A DNA stretch of 64,000 nt from Cephalotus follicularis (GCA_001972305.1 BDDD01000308.1:310001-374000); one strand, 5' to 3'. Numbered from the stretch's first letter, positions 1 to 11,203 are shown. Numbers and translations are program-made. The notes: generated by a model not told the origin, from the letters alone.

Positions 1-1714
1 CGCGCCTCAGATTTGTGCTCCTCGGCCTCCAGTGCACCAGATGCGACCTCTGCGGCTGACCGGCGACGCGCGTGGCTGACATGTGCCGGCAGCCTCCGGC
101 GACCTATTTCTGACAGCTTTCCAACTCCGTTCTCCGCATTGATGTGATCCGTTCCAGTTTCGCTGCGGGATTCTGACTCCGTGCTTCGTTCCGTCCGATT
201 TTGAGGATCCTGCCTTTGAGGTCGACCATGGAGGTGACCAGTCGAGGGACTCGCTCGTCTGTTCTGTGAGTGGAACGCCTTTCTTAACCCTTTTTTATTC
301 TAAGATGCTTTTAAATGTTTTAAATGTTTAAGCGTGTTCGCTTATTTATTTTCTGTATCTGAATGAACTTGGTTTTAGTTCATTTCTGAAATTTGTTTAA
401 GTTTTAATGTCTGTACTTTCTTTTAATGTTTTCAAATGCTCGCACGGTTATAGTCATACTATGACGCTATTTTCAGCTATATCTGTACATGATAAGGAAA
501 ATGATTTTCTCTATCTGTTTAAATCTATTTTGATGACATTGATGATTTTCATATGTCTGAAATATGTTTTAAAGTCTGTTTTGAGAATTCTGTGTTCTGA
601 AATATGAGATTCTGTATTCTGTATTCTGAAATCTGTTAAATATGTTTAGATGCATGTTGATCTTGGTATTGTATTATATATATTTATATATATATGATGC
701 CCATGAGAGGCGTTGTCTACACGTGTATGACCTTTTGTTTTGATGCTTTGACACGACGGTGTTATTGCCACGATTTTCTGCTGGACGTTCGGCCCGACGG
801 GGTCCAGACGTCAACCTTACCTAGTAGACCCATGACGCCTCTATATATTTATTTCTGTTTAAACTCTGTTAATATTATAGGTATGAAAAATCTGAGGATT
901 TGAACCTGTTTGAAAGAAATGATCTGGTTTTCTGAAATTGTGAGGATTTGAATCTGGTTTTCTGCTAATTTCTGGAAACTTTGGATTTTATAAATCGATT
1001 TTAGATTTATATTCCGTTTAAGTTGTTTTTGATATGTTTTATAAATCAGAGTTTGGACTTTATTTTGTTTCTGAACTTCTGTTTAAGTTTGTTTTATACT
1101 TTTGTTATATCTTTTCTACAAAGATATTTATATGCGAGCAAAACTCTGCGGGGTCTTTTTGTTCCATCTCACTAGTCCTGTGGACTAACCCCTCATCTGT
1201 TTTCTGTTTTTAGTTCTGACAGGTTAGTCTGCTGAGCTTTGTCAGCTGGAGTCAGTCCGTCTGCTGAGGTAAGACCATAAGGGCATGCCTACCAGAGTCA
1301 ATACATGCATATCATTCACGTTTTGAGCATTTGAATTTTCTGCATTACTTATGTTTTTGGATAAATGTTTATATGTGTTGGTTGGTTTAAAAAGGGCTGA
1401 GCCCATTTCTTAAACTGTTTCCTCATGCGGGAGTGTGGTTGTTGAGGGCTGAGCCCATTTTATAAACTGTGTTTTTCTTTACAGGGGGCATAGTCCGATA
1501 AACGAATACTACATGCCCGATTTTCGTAAAATTTTGAGAGTTAGAACTATTTTCAAGTTTTTCAAGAAACTTTTCTGTTTTGAAGAATTTCTCTGCTTTA
1601 AAAATGTATTTTCTGAATCTCTGTTCTGCTGAACCTACGAGGTGAGTCTCTGATGGGAGGCTTGGCCTCGTAGTGGGGGCAACGGATCCCAGCGAGCTGG
1701 GTCCGGGCATGTCA
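1..1714 (+). mobile_element. LTR of family alpha, cut by the window edge
   Basis: This is the right-hand part of a long terminal repeat. Its last few hundred bases match, in opposite orientation, the repeats at 6482-6955 and 40111-41700. Shared blocks are the GGGGGCATAGTCC stretch near 1484, the ACTACATGCCCG stretch near 1508, and a CTGGGTCCGGGC end near 1700. The 'gggctgagccca' phrase occurs twice (about 1394 and 1444), as it also does in the related LTR at 62.5 kb. No primer-binding site follows the end at 1714, so it is either a 3' LTR, a solo LTR or a detached LTR. Short reading frames here (407-607, 694-903, 1423-1710) look like chance frames in non-coding LTR DNA. Confidence 0.7.
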
Positions 1715-1997
1715 ACCTATATGGTCATCCCCATTGGTGGTGACCCATAGGGTTCCTAACTATGCAATTCAATACAATTCCTCAGAAGATGGGTATTGAA
1801 TCCCCTTGTAGGTATCAAGGAATGCAGGGTTATAAGGAGCACGTTTGGCAGAGAATAGTACTAAACTCCTACTCTGCCGTTTAGCGCTATTAGCGCAAGT
1901 CTGCACTACAATCCTTGGGACAGGTCTGCTCTACTCTACTATTCAATGCTATTAGCATGGGTTCGCTCTTCTCTGCGACCTAGGCACAGGTTTGCTA
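1715..1997. other. Non-coding spacer, repeat-like
   Basis: No gene is visible. The right half repeats short phrases of the 'caggtctgctctact' type that resemble the 51-bp tandem units at 4203-4405. It is therefore probably the left part of that same repetitive tract, which was split when the solo LTR at 1998-4197 inserted. Confidence 0.5.
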
Positions 1998-4197
1998 TGT
2001 AACGACCCCGATCCGAGTTCACTTTATGCTCAAAGCGAGCTAATAAGATTCGGTACGTTACGTGGGGGTGAAACCTTTAATCCTTTAACAATCTTACTAA
2101 TTTCTAATATTTATCCAATTTCTCATTTAAATAACTTGCAACTTGTCAAACTAAACTTTAACATGTTATACTCTCATTGAAATCATCATAAACCATAACA
2201 ATCATAGTCAACATCTTACATCTACACAGGATCTGTCATAAGGCATTACACAACGGAAAACATTAATTTATAATGTCATAAACTGTTTATACAAAACGTT
2301 ATTTCATAACATAATTTCTTTCCGAAATATCATTTATGAGTTCCTGCTAAAGCTCGACTTTTCTCGTTTAATCATTACCTGAAAATTTATTTAAAAAAAT
2401 AAAAACATTGAAAGGAATGAGCATAAATAGTCCAGTAAGAATCATAGTCGTAAAAACGTTATCGAAATCCCTTTTGATAATTATTATCAAAACGTTTTTA
2501 ATCATACATTTTTCTGGCACATTACATAGCCATACTTGAAAATTAAACATCCTTAAAATACTTTTCTGGTATAAAAACCAGCATATTTCACATTAATTTC
2601 CTTTTTTGATCATATCTCATGAATCAGAACGTTTCATAAATAACTGATGGGTTTTATAAACTTAAATAACCCTATTGAACCATTCTTCACTGGGGCATTG
2701 TATACTCCCCCGATTATTAACCTTACATCACATGCATGTCCGTGAGCACTCTCCGCTCATAACATTAATCTTTACTAGATTAATCCTCCCTAGATCTCAA
2801 TCCAATAGTTGTTCATCTCAGTTTAGTACATTTTCACATTTCATAAATCATTTCTTAAATACGTTGAGTGATCAGCTCAAAACATTCATAAAAAAAATAA
2901 TTTCGTATAACATTCATAAAATTGAATTTATATATATCAAAACATTAAATTATAGTAAACATTTTAACAATTTCACAATGATATAATCATAATTTCATTG
3001 AAAATAATAGCAGAACATAAGCAATAATTTTAAACACAAAATTTCATCAAGAATTTGACAGAAATTCGAAATACGTAAAATAAAACAATTTACTGCATAA
3101 TTTCCAGAAATAACATAAATTACTTTGGCATAAAAATATAAAATAAAATACTTTGAAAAAGTGAGTAATAAAATACTTGAAAAGTGAGTAGAAATTCTTT
3201 ACATAAAATACTTAAAAAAGTGAATAGAAATTCCTTACATTGCTTTAATCTCCTTCTCTCATTTTCTAGACTGAAGTAATTTCTACACCGAAATTTTAGC
3301 AAAATTCTCCTTCTTTTCTCTTCTCTCTTTTCTTTCTCTCCTTCTTCTTTCTCTCTTTCTTCTATCTCTCAGTAAAATTCTTTGGCGCAGAAGACGTTTT
3401 ACTTACCCGTATTTATAGGCGAGTTAATCTGCAGACTTCTTTACCTTCGTGCGTCATCTGATAACGTCACCCACGTTATGTGCCGCCCACGTTTTTGTCT
3501 TCTTCTCCACCAGTTTAACGACAAGTGTTGTCTTTTATGTTAAAATAATGCAAAACGGGTAAAATATCTCAAAGCGTCCGTCCGTTTGTCGACACGCGTC
3601 CGTAATTAGTATAATTTATTCACTAAACGACAAAAACGAGATAAGCGCTGACGCTTTCATGCTTTGTTAATTGGAAAGCGTCGATGCTTTAACCTCAAAG
3701 TGCTATCGCTTTTACCTTAAGCGTCACCAGTTAAGCATTTTTTACAAAGGAATAAGGCCCGCTTTCTCCAATACACTAAAACAAACCGTCGAGGCTTTAA
3801 GTTTAATAAGCGTTGTTTGTTTAAACGCATAAGCGTCGCCGCTTTTCCACTACACTACAACAAACCGCCGACGCTTTAGTGTGTTTTAGGCACGAAAATT
3901 AGTCGACGCTTTCAACGCTTTTAACGCCACAAAACGCACAACACACCATTCAACACTTAGAACAACAATATTTCCAATCCAAAACAAATAGCCAAATTTG
4001 ACTACCTTTCGGGGACGCTGCCCCCTAGCCCCACCCGTTGTCCGGGCAGCTGGACCCCCCGTCCTCTCACCGGGGAGCGGAACCTCTGAACCCCCGAGCG
4101 TTAGGGTCATAGTACTGGTCCTTTGAAATATTTGCCAACCTCAATAATAGCAACCATATTTCCTTAATAACTTTAAAAAAAAAATTCGGTCATTACA
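1998..4197 (-). mobile_element. Solo LTR, 2.2 kb, TGTAACGACC...GGTCATTACA
   Basis: The ends are inverted (TGTAACGACC on the left, GGTCATTACA on the right). They are flanked by TGCTA (1993-1997) and TGCTC (4198-4202), a target duplication matching at 4 of 5 bases. No gag or pol similarity is seen inside, so a solo LTR is the simplest reading. A TATA-like CTATAAAT on the minus strand at 3411-3418, followed by a CT/GA-rich leader at 3300-3360, suggests that the LTR reads right to left. The segment 3570-3915 is rich in AAGCGTYGACGCTT-like motifs. Reading frames inside are short and unsupported. Confidence 0.7.
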
Positions 4198-4202
4198 TGC
4201 TC

Positions 4203-4410
4203 TGCAGCCTTATGGACAAGCCTACTCTGTAGCCTTGTAGCGCAGGTCTTCTCTGCAGCCTCATGGACAAGTCTGCTCTGCAGTCTTGTGGCGCATGTCT
4301 TCTCTGCGGCCTCATGGACAAGTCTGCTCTGCAGTCTTGTGGAGTAGGTCTTCTCTGAGGTCTCATGGATGCAGTCTTGTGGCGCAGGCCTTCTCGGCTA
4401 CAAGATGTAA
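4203..4410. repeat. 51-bp tandem repeat, about four degenerate units
   Basis: The unit begins CCTCATGGACAAGTCTGCTC and continues through a TGCAGTCTTGTGGCGCA stretch to TCTTCTCTG. It recurs every 51 bases with substitutions, and the last unit is shortened. Related phrases continue left of the inserted solo LTR (1840-1990). No coding role is visible, and the frame 4286-4486 is a by-product of the repeat. Confidence 0.75.
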
Positions 4411-6466
4411 CAATACAATTGCCCTCGTGTATGATGTATGTCTTCTAGTATTGAGGTACACCTCTAGTAAAGCACCAACGCTCTAATTGGAGACGTCTAA
4501 GATCTGGAGACTTAGCAGAATGATAAACTATAGCTGTTAATCATCTACAATCCCAGTCCAATTAAGGCAATCAATCATTCAATTCAATGGAGTCATAAGC
4601 TCCAGTGATCGATTCCAACCATAATCCTGATCTAATCAGTTCATAACAGCACCACATATCAATTTATAACCATACGATCTATCAATTCACCATATCATAC
4701 AACATCACAGTAGATATATATATATATATATATAGGAGTAGAACCTACCTCAATAGATGTCCAGCTATGACTCTGGAAGAACTTGCTTCTAGAAGAGTTT
4801 GTAGATTTAGAAGAATTTGCTGCTGAACTCTCAATTCGATCCTTTCTTTAAACTCTATACGCTACTACAGTTTCAGCGACCCTTTCTTTACTCCACTCCG
4901 GGCTTTCTCTCTCAAATTTGCTTTATCACTGTCTCCTTCTAGATCCAGAGGCGAGAAGATAAAATGAGAGCACAGAGAGGGTGTCAAACTCTCTAGACAA
5001 AGGTGTTCTCCTTTGTCTCTCCCGGGATTCTTCGATATGTGGTCCCATTTAACATAAATATCCCATTTATTGATCGAAGGATCCAGAGACACGCCTCATG
5101 CCTCCTTACTCACAATGGCCGGCCCAACATCCTTATTTCTTCCATGGTCCAACACGGCCCAATAAAGAGAAGGAAATTAATACCAAGCCAAAATCACCAT
5201 TTCACAATATATATATATATATATATATCTCCACACCGTCAGGCGGATAAACCGATCATATCGATGGATCTTTAAACATAATAGTTAATTGATAAGAGAT
5301 TTAAAGAAATCAGATCACCCAAGACTTTTGTCCATCATATTATTCATATCAGAATCATTCACTTATCATTATCAGATTTGACACCAGAACCAGAAAAGTT
5401 TTTCTCCAAGCATGATCCACAAGGTATCTTGAATCGAAAGATTTTATCAATCAGAAACCTCAAATTCATTCATTAAACAGATCATGTCAAGACCTCAAGT
5501 CCTGAATACAGATTCTTAACAGACATTTGATCATAAATAAAACACTACGAACCTCGACATTACCAGATTCATAACCAGACAGAAACTGCAGAACACTTAT
5601 AACAACTTACTCTCATCAAGAAAATCATATCACTAGAACTCGTAGCATTTCCATCATCTAGGAACTTCAATTCAACATAAAGATTCAATCATATCAGAAC
5701 TTTAAACAGATACTAACGATCTTTAACGGTCATCAAATCAGCAGAACTCATATTGTAGTCATAAAATGAATCATCAAGAAGAAATATTGAATCCAGAACT
5801 TCAAATAAACCTTATTCAATTAACCATACTCATAATCTCAAAAGACGTTTATCAATGAACTCCACATTATATCTCCTCGTACTACAGCTTACAAAAGATA
5901 CACCATTAATAAACTTTCCAGAGGGATTAATCAATCAGATCAACTACTCGACGTTTACTGCACAACAGAACATCACATTCATCATAATCTATTGACTCCC
6001 AAACATATCCCCCTTAACAGGGAACTCCATCAGACAGAGTATCAGACACCGATCAGAACCTAATCAGAAACTTCATCACAATTCCACAAAACAGATAACA
6101 TACTAAACTCGAACCTTAAAATATTTCTGAATTAACAAGTTCTATCTCTATAACATCATATATAACCAACCAACTTCAGCAACAGAATCAGACTTCAGAT
6201 CATTATCAGACATTTCAGACCTATCATATCAGAACAGGGGGAACAAGGGTGTGACACCCTAGCAACAAACACTGTTGCGACAGAGAAATCCAGAACAGAA
6301 ATCTCAGACATCAGAACATTTGGGTTGAACCCAAAATCAAACTCTACCACCAGATGATTTCACGACCACAAGGCATGCTACCCACACTTATACCAGAACT
6401 CAGAACTGAATGCCTACCAGAAATGCATGAGATGCAGATGAGTCTAGAGAATCTGAAAAACCAAAA
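4411..6466 (-). other. Non-coding interior of an LTR element (LARD-like)
   Basis: This stretch lies downstream (minus-strand sense) of the LTR and primer site at 6467-6955, so it should be that element's interior. I see no gag, protease, reverse transcriptase or integrase similarity. The DNA is rich in 'atcagaac' phrases and has AT microsatellites at about 4711-4731 and 5206-5229. The part at 4735-5190 looks LTR-like (CT-rich, with 'ggcccaacacggcccaataaa') and may be a further inserted LTR. A large non-coding interior beside a real primer site fits a non-autonomous LARD-type element. That class is an inference. Confidence 0.4.
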
Positions 6467-6478
6467 GCTCTGATACCA
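6467..6478 (-). other. Primer-binding site, tRNA-iMet type
   Basis: On the minus strand this reads TGGTATCAGAGC, the common plant initiator-Met primer-binding sequence. It lies three bases inside the LTR end at 6482. It shows that the LTR at 6482-6955 is a 5' LTR whose element extends leftward. Confidence 0.8.
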
Positions 6479-6481
6479 AAC

Positions 6482-6955
6482 TGTGACGCCCGGACCCAGA
6501 CCCGCTGGAATCCGTCGCGCCCGCTACGAGGCCAAGTCCCCCATCAGAGACTCACCTCGTAGATTCAGCAGAACAGAGATTCAGAAAATACATTTATAAC
6601 AAAAATCTCTTCAAAACATAAAGAAAACAGAACAGTTTCTTGAAAAACTTGAAAATAATTCTAACTCTTAAAATTTTACGAAAATCGGGCATGTAGTATT
6701 CGTTTATAGGACTATGCCCCCTGTAAAGAAAAATACAGTTTATAAAAAGTTTCAGAAAAACATCATTAAATTTTTCAGCAGATAAAACTTAGTTATTACG
6801 TGAAAAACCATCATAATGAAATCGAAATGGTAAAAATTTATAAATGTCGTGATGCATATGTAACAATTGTCAGAAAAACAGACTAACGGACAGACAGGTA
6901 GACAGAAGCCCCGTAGGCTCACAGACACAGACCGTACAAGGACACGGATGTCACA
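6482..6955 (-). mobile_element. 5' LTR of family alpha, short form
   Basis: The ends are TGTGACGCCCGG (left) and GGATGTCACA (right), nearly inverted. Both ends match the solo LTR at 40111-41700, but this copy is much shorter (474 bp against 1590 bp). The primer site to its left fixes the orientation as right to left. It sits inside the 3' LTR of the Tat element: the next bases (CAGGAGG) match the Tat LTR at 31925. The expected left-hand partner LTR is not in the window. Confidence 0.75.
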
Positions 6956-7286
6956 CAGGAGGTTTTTCTCCCAGGGACACTCCGATGCTTAAGTCAGTTG
7001 ATAGCAAAGAAGATAATTCGAGTATGGAAAATTGTTCGACCCCCCATTGTCTTTCTTGGAGGTATTTATAGCCTTACCTGATCGTAATTGTCTCTGAACT
7101 GCTAACATTATGGAGGTGGTTACGGGTTCCTTGAATTGGTCCAGAATTCTCAGCCATTTCCTTATCTTGGAATGGAGGAGCCATCTCCCCCATTATGACT
7201 ATGATTTTTGGCAGTTTGCCCATGTGTCTATGGCTCCAAGTGACATGTGTCAGTGCCAAGGTTTGTATAGGAATTTTTCCATATTA
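6956..7286 (-). repeat. 3' LTR (part) of the Tat fossil, with polypurine tract
   Basis: This segment matches 31925-32247 closely, for example in the CATTATGACTATGATTTTTGG stretch and the 'ggtttgtataggaatttt' end. On the minus strand a purine run (TCAGGGGGGCATC, 7287-7299) lies directly upstream of the LTR start. It fits a polypurine tract and identifies this as the 3' LTR. The rest of this LTR is displaced by the alpha element to its left. Confidence 0.75.
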
Positions 7287-7322
7287 GATGCCCCCCTGAT
7301 CCTTCTTCTTTGAACTTTGTAG

Positions 7323-7543
7323 ATGAGGAGAAACATTTATGAAGTGGTCTTGCTTGAGCAGGTCTTGAATGATATCCACTTGATGGTGGATAACTCCAGG
7401 GCAGACCATGAACTCATCAACCAGCTTCGCCAAAAGAACGCAGAGCTCAAAAGGGTAGCTGACTCGGCCCACGCCCGACTTGAGGAGGTTCTTGGGGCTC
7501 AAGAGTCAGTTTTGAAGGAGAAAATTGTTGAAAAGGCTCAAGT
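7323..7543 (+). pseudogene. Antisense extra gene of the Tat fossil, N-terminal piece
   Basis: An open stretch begins MRRNIYEVVLLEQVLNDIHL and encodes a charged, heptad-rich segment (INQLRQKNAELKRVADSAHA) that should form a coiled coil. It runs antisense to the retroelement and directly adjoins the 3' LTR. Extra antisense genes in this position are known from Tat-lineage elements such as Grande and Retand. The likely continuation of the same gene lies at 22802-23480, beyond the inserted block. The function of such proteins is not established. Confidence 0.5.
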
Positions 7544-7560
7544 TGCATTGATCCAATTAG

Positions 7561-7862
7561 GGACATTAGGGTTTAGGGTTAGGTTTTAAAACTTTTTAAT
7601 CCCCAAGCAATGGAATACCCTGATTCTAAGTCTAAAATTGTCCCAATTTGTTCTAGGATCACTAATATAGCATTCAATTGAACCATACAAATAACTCCAA
7701 GCATCAAAAGGGTCAGTTTAGACCAAGGGTCATCACAAACCCTAGCATGCCTCATAATTCATATGGATTAGGGTTACACACAAAACCCTAACACCATAGG
7801 CACAAAAACCCGAACCCTAGACAAACCCGAACCCTAGGGTTCGGCTAGGGTATGAAACCCTA
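7561..7862. repeat. Interspersed telomere-like (TTTAGGG / AAACCCTA) motifs
   Basis: Plant-type telomeric phrases occur as a short run on the plus strand at about 7567-7588 (TTAGGGTTTAGGGTTAGG). At 7737-7862 there are several separate AAACCCTA/AACCCTAG phrases in both orientations, including GAACCCTAGGGTTC. They are too few and too spaced for a true interstitial telomere array. They could be telo-box-like promoter elements of the surrounding LTR-like DNA. Confidence 0.5.
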
Positions 7863-7883
7863 GCATGAACCCGATGCAATTCC

Positions 7884-9261
7884 TGTTAGAGATGAAGTGC
7901 CGTGAGCCAGTGTCGAGCTTGTATTTACTTTATCTTGTATAACCGATTTATAAATTCAATAAAGATGTTTATGTTTTATCAATGACTATGAGTTCGTTTC
8001 ATTAATACATGCTTTTATTAATTGTAAATGAATGTCATGGAATAAAATTAGAGAACCAAGTTCATGATGAGATCATGATGTGAGAGTTGGAATCTTGGTA
8101 TACTTTATTTCGAGTCTTCCTGGTCACAGGATTGACACTCAGGGCATGATCAATCTGGATAGACCATCACGTACTGTCGGATCGGTAAGCAGAGGGTGAC
8201 TGATCTCACACTCACTCAGATGGATTATGCTATGACAACTACATGGGTGCTCATTTAATGAATTCACTGAAGGTGACTATTGATAAAATATCTGTATGGA
8301 GTTTTACTTACATGTCAGACAGAATTCTAGTTTTACAGCAGTGCATGTGGTCCTTGGACATGAGCCGTCACTGGATGTCTTGTGCATAGGGTGCTATGTT
8401 TTGATGATGCTTAAATACATATTCTATGAAGTGTATACATGCATTAGTTGGATATAGTATGCTTATGTATGGAGGCATGTGAACTGGTAACAATGAATCC
8501 ATTGCTTCTAGTAAAAGAAGATTATGCTAAGGATGATTTGCGTTAGCGATTAAACGTCTGGCTAGGATAGCCACGATATCAAGAGTGCGATATCATTGTT
8601 TGAATATTATAGGGGCACCTCTAATATTATTAAGGCTAATGAAAGATAGTCACGGGGCTAAAGATTAAATTATTGGGGTCTGACATAATTCATACCCTAG
8701 ATTTAATTAGAGCATTGTCAATGGAGGGACTATACGTGCATGTACCTGTAAATAGTGGTTCGTAAATTATTCATATTACCTGGGGGTCGTTATGCATTGC
8801 TAGATATCGATGTCGACCAGTAGGATGCCCGAGATTAAATTAATAAATTAATTTTGGAAGAAAAGAATTAAAAAAGTTTTAATTCGAAATATTCGAGATA
8901 ATATTTTTTATGTGATAATAATATTTAATCGAATAATTGTGAGCGTCACAATATTAATCCTACGGCCAGCGTAATAGTGAACCCATAGGGTCACACACAA
9001 TACGGGCTGATATTTCTAACACATGATGAGAGAAAAATAATTGAGATGATATTTTCTAATTATATTTAATGATATATATATATATATATATAAAATTAAT
9101 TAATGAGATTAATTATCCTTAATGAGACTAAGGAAAGTAAAAGTAAAAAAGGAGAGAAAAACTATCTAAGGAAGAATCCTGAATACATTAGGAAACCCTA
9201 AGCATGATAGGATAAGAGTTTGTGTTCTAATATGATTGTCTAGCAGTAAGTATATATAGAA
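7884..9261 (+). repeat. 5' LTR of the copia element (part matching the 3' LTR)
   Basis: It aligns with 18440-19810 and with the solo LTR from 29646, from TGTTAGAG through to the TATA-like TATATATAGAA at 9251-9261. Beyond that point the 5' side no longer resembles the other two LTRs. An AT microsatellite lies at about 9073-9092. Confidence 0.8.
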
Positions 9262-9438
9262 GAACAAAGCCTAGATTGTTATTGTTTCAATTCCATCAAT
9301 AAAAATCCTTGAATATTTGATTTGTTCTTCAATATTTCTGCCTTCACACACACTTTGTCTGTCTGATTAAAATCCACAAACATCTTGTCGGTGAAGCTGA
9401 AAGTTGGTGAATGAATGGTGCTTAATTCAATCAATGGA

Positions 9439-9594
9439 GTCTACTCATACGATTTGTCACAACGAACATACTTCGTATAGACCTAGCATGTCTACGCATA
9501 CATCTTGTCGCCGCTGCCGTACTTCGTATAGACCTAGCTTGTCTACTCATACGTCTTGTCATCATCGCCGCACTCCGTATCGACCTAGCTGCCG
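9439..9594 (+). repeat. 51-bp tandem repeat, about three units
   Basis: The unit TACTTCGTATAGACCTAGCA plus 31 further bases recurs at 51-bp spacing, with a diverged unit on the left and a partial one on the right. Since 51 is divisible by three, the overlapping 131-codon frame (9404-9799) shows a 17-residue repeat (TSYRPS.STHTSC type). No known protein has this, so I treat it as a repeat rather than a gene. Confidence 0.7.
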
Positions 9595-10701
9595 TTGTTT
9601 ATCAAGGTATGATCGTTCAATTAAATTGAATTGTTCAATACAATCTATGGTGAGTTTCTATACCCTAAAACCGTTTCTTGATTATATATTTTCTTCACTT
9701 TTATTAGTTGTTTTGATTAGTTTTAAAATTGCATGCTTTATTTCTTGGTATTTTGAATTCAGTGTTTTTAATTATCGAACTCTTAATTTCCTGTTTTAAT
9801 TATTTATTTTATTTTCAATAATTAGGAGTAGTTTTTGATAGTTTATTTCAAATTTGGTATACTTCTCCTAGGTTGGATAGATTATAACTAGTTTAACGTT
9901 TCCCTGCGTTCGACCCGTTACTGCATGATCCGTACACTTGCGGCTATAAATTTTAGAACATTCTTTTTACGTGAACAGACGCCTGCGCGTAAAATGATCG
10001 ACGCTTTTGAGAAAAGCGTTGATGCCTACGCGCACAAAGGAACGCAAGCGTTGACGCTTAACTCATGGACGTTGATGCTTTGTGTAAAAGCGTCGACGGT
10101 TTTGCGTTAATATTACGGGAAAAAGAGCTTTTCCAATTTACCCAATCAATTGTATATTTTTTTAGACATATATCTATCAAGTTTATTAGTTAATTCAATG
10201 AGATTGAATATGCTTGATGTTATGGCTATGGACTTGACATAGTTTTATCTTATTTAATTCAAGTGTTGAATGTATATTTTTATTTCATATTTTTTGGGTT
10301 GAAATATTTTAGAGACTTGCATGTCTCTCTTCTCCTTCTTAATTTGTATATGTAATTCTTCTTCACCTCCTTGCAACTCCCCTTGATTTATTTCAAGGTA
10401 TCTATAGTTTATAGTTGGTTTATGTAATTGAAGAGTGAGTGTCGCAGCGGAAGCAAGTTGGAAGAGAACGATGATATTACAAGACCCATGCATGTATGAG
10501 AGCGAATGTATGATTGTAATAACATATATAGGAATGAGACCAGCAGCTTGTTTGAGAGTCAGACAAGTTGCAATAGTAAAGTTCATAACATGCCATTAGT
10601 TTATAGTATGTATGTGATGCATGTCTAAATTTTGCTCTTTAGGTTCCAACGGCCTCTCCATATTATGCCATGTACCTATGATTTGATTAATAAAGGTTTG
10701 G

Positions 10702-10702
10702 C

Positions 10703-10768
<66 letters not shown>
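10702..10768. repeat. AAT/ATT microsatellite
   Basis: A run of about 22 AAT triplets, interrupted once by ACT. The asparagine-rich and isoleucine-rich frames over it are artefacts. Confidence 0.95.
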
Positions 10769-10769
<1 letters not shown>

Positions 10770-10867
10770 GAGATTTATATTATTATTCCTCAATTATACC
10801 ATGATATCAAGTTAAAGAGAAACGGACACAAGAGAGCGTTCGGTCGTTACCTTCTGCCATTACAACT

Positions 10868-11203
10868 TATATAGATGCTTTTGGAAATTGTAAGTGTTTT
10901 GGCCCCCGTCAAGGCTTGCTTTTTCTAGGGACATCTATATGAGTTGGACATGAGATGTACATACAAATGAATTGTGAAAGTGAATGTTTTGGCCCCTGTC
11001 AAGATTCACATTCATTGATTCATTGTGTGTTGGATGGTAGGTTAAACTTGACTAGAATGCATATGACGTTTTGGCCCCTGTCAAGGTCATGTGTAGACTA
11101 GAGGCAAAAGCGATGATCAGGAATCATGCTATTGTATGGTTGGCAAGAGTTTGCCTAACTAAAAGATTCAGTATAGCGTTTTGGCCACCGTCAAGGTTAT
11201 ACT
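10868..11203 (+). other. Array of four conserved-loop hairpins in the copia leader
   Basis: A conserved 18-19 nt sequence, GTTTTGGCCCCCGTCAAGG with small variations, occurs at 10896-10914, 10986-11004, 11068-11086 and 11178-11196. Each copy is flanked by arms that pair with each other but differ between copies. The arms are ATATAGATG with CATCTATAT (10869-10877, 10932-10940) and GTAAG with CTTGC; AATGAAT with ATTCATT and GTGAAT with ATTCAC (10980-10985, 11004-11009); CATATGAC with GTCATGTG (11060-11067, 11086-11093); and AGTATAGC with GTTATACT (11170-11177, 11196-11203). The array lies just upstream of gag. A structured RNA signal, for packaging, dimerisation or translation, is an inference. 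Confidence 0.6.

Larger units (their letters stand above)
9262..10867 (+). other. Non-coding leader region of the copia element
   Basis: No gene is supported here. The segment begins right after the LTR's TATA box and does not match the R-U5 part of the 3' LTR. It holds a 51-bp tandem repeat (9439-9594), a stretch resembling the end of a gypsy LTR ('tccctgcgttcgacccgtta', about 9902-9921), AAGCGTTGACGC motifs (9967-10110) and an AAT microsatellite (10702-10768). It may include a further unrecognised insertion. Confidence 0.45.

Noticed and set aside
6482-6960. CAGGA as target duplication of the short alpha LTR
   Set aside because: It is seen only on the right side. The left partner LTR is not in the window, so no duplication can be confirmed.
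10596-10874. Asn-rich and Ile-rich reading frames
   Set aside because: They are translations of the AAT microsatellite.
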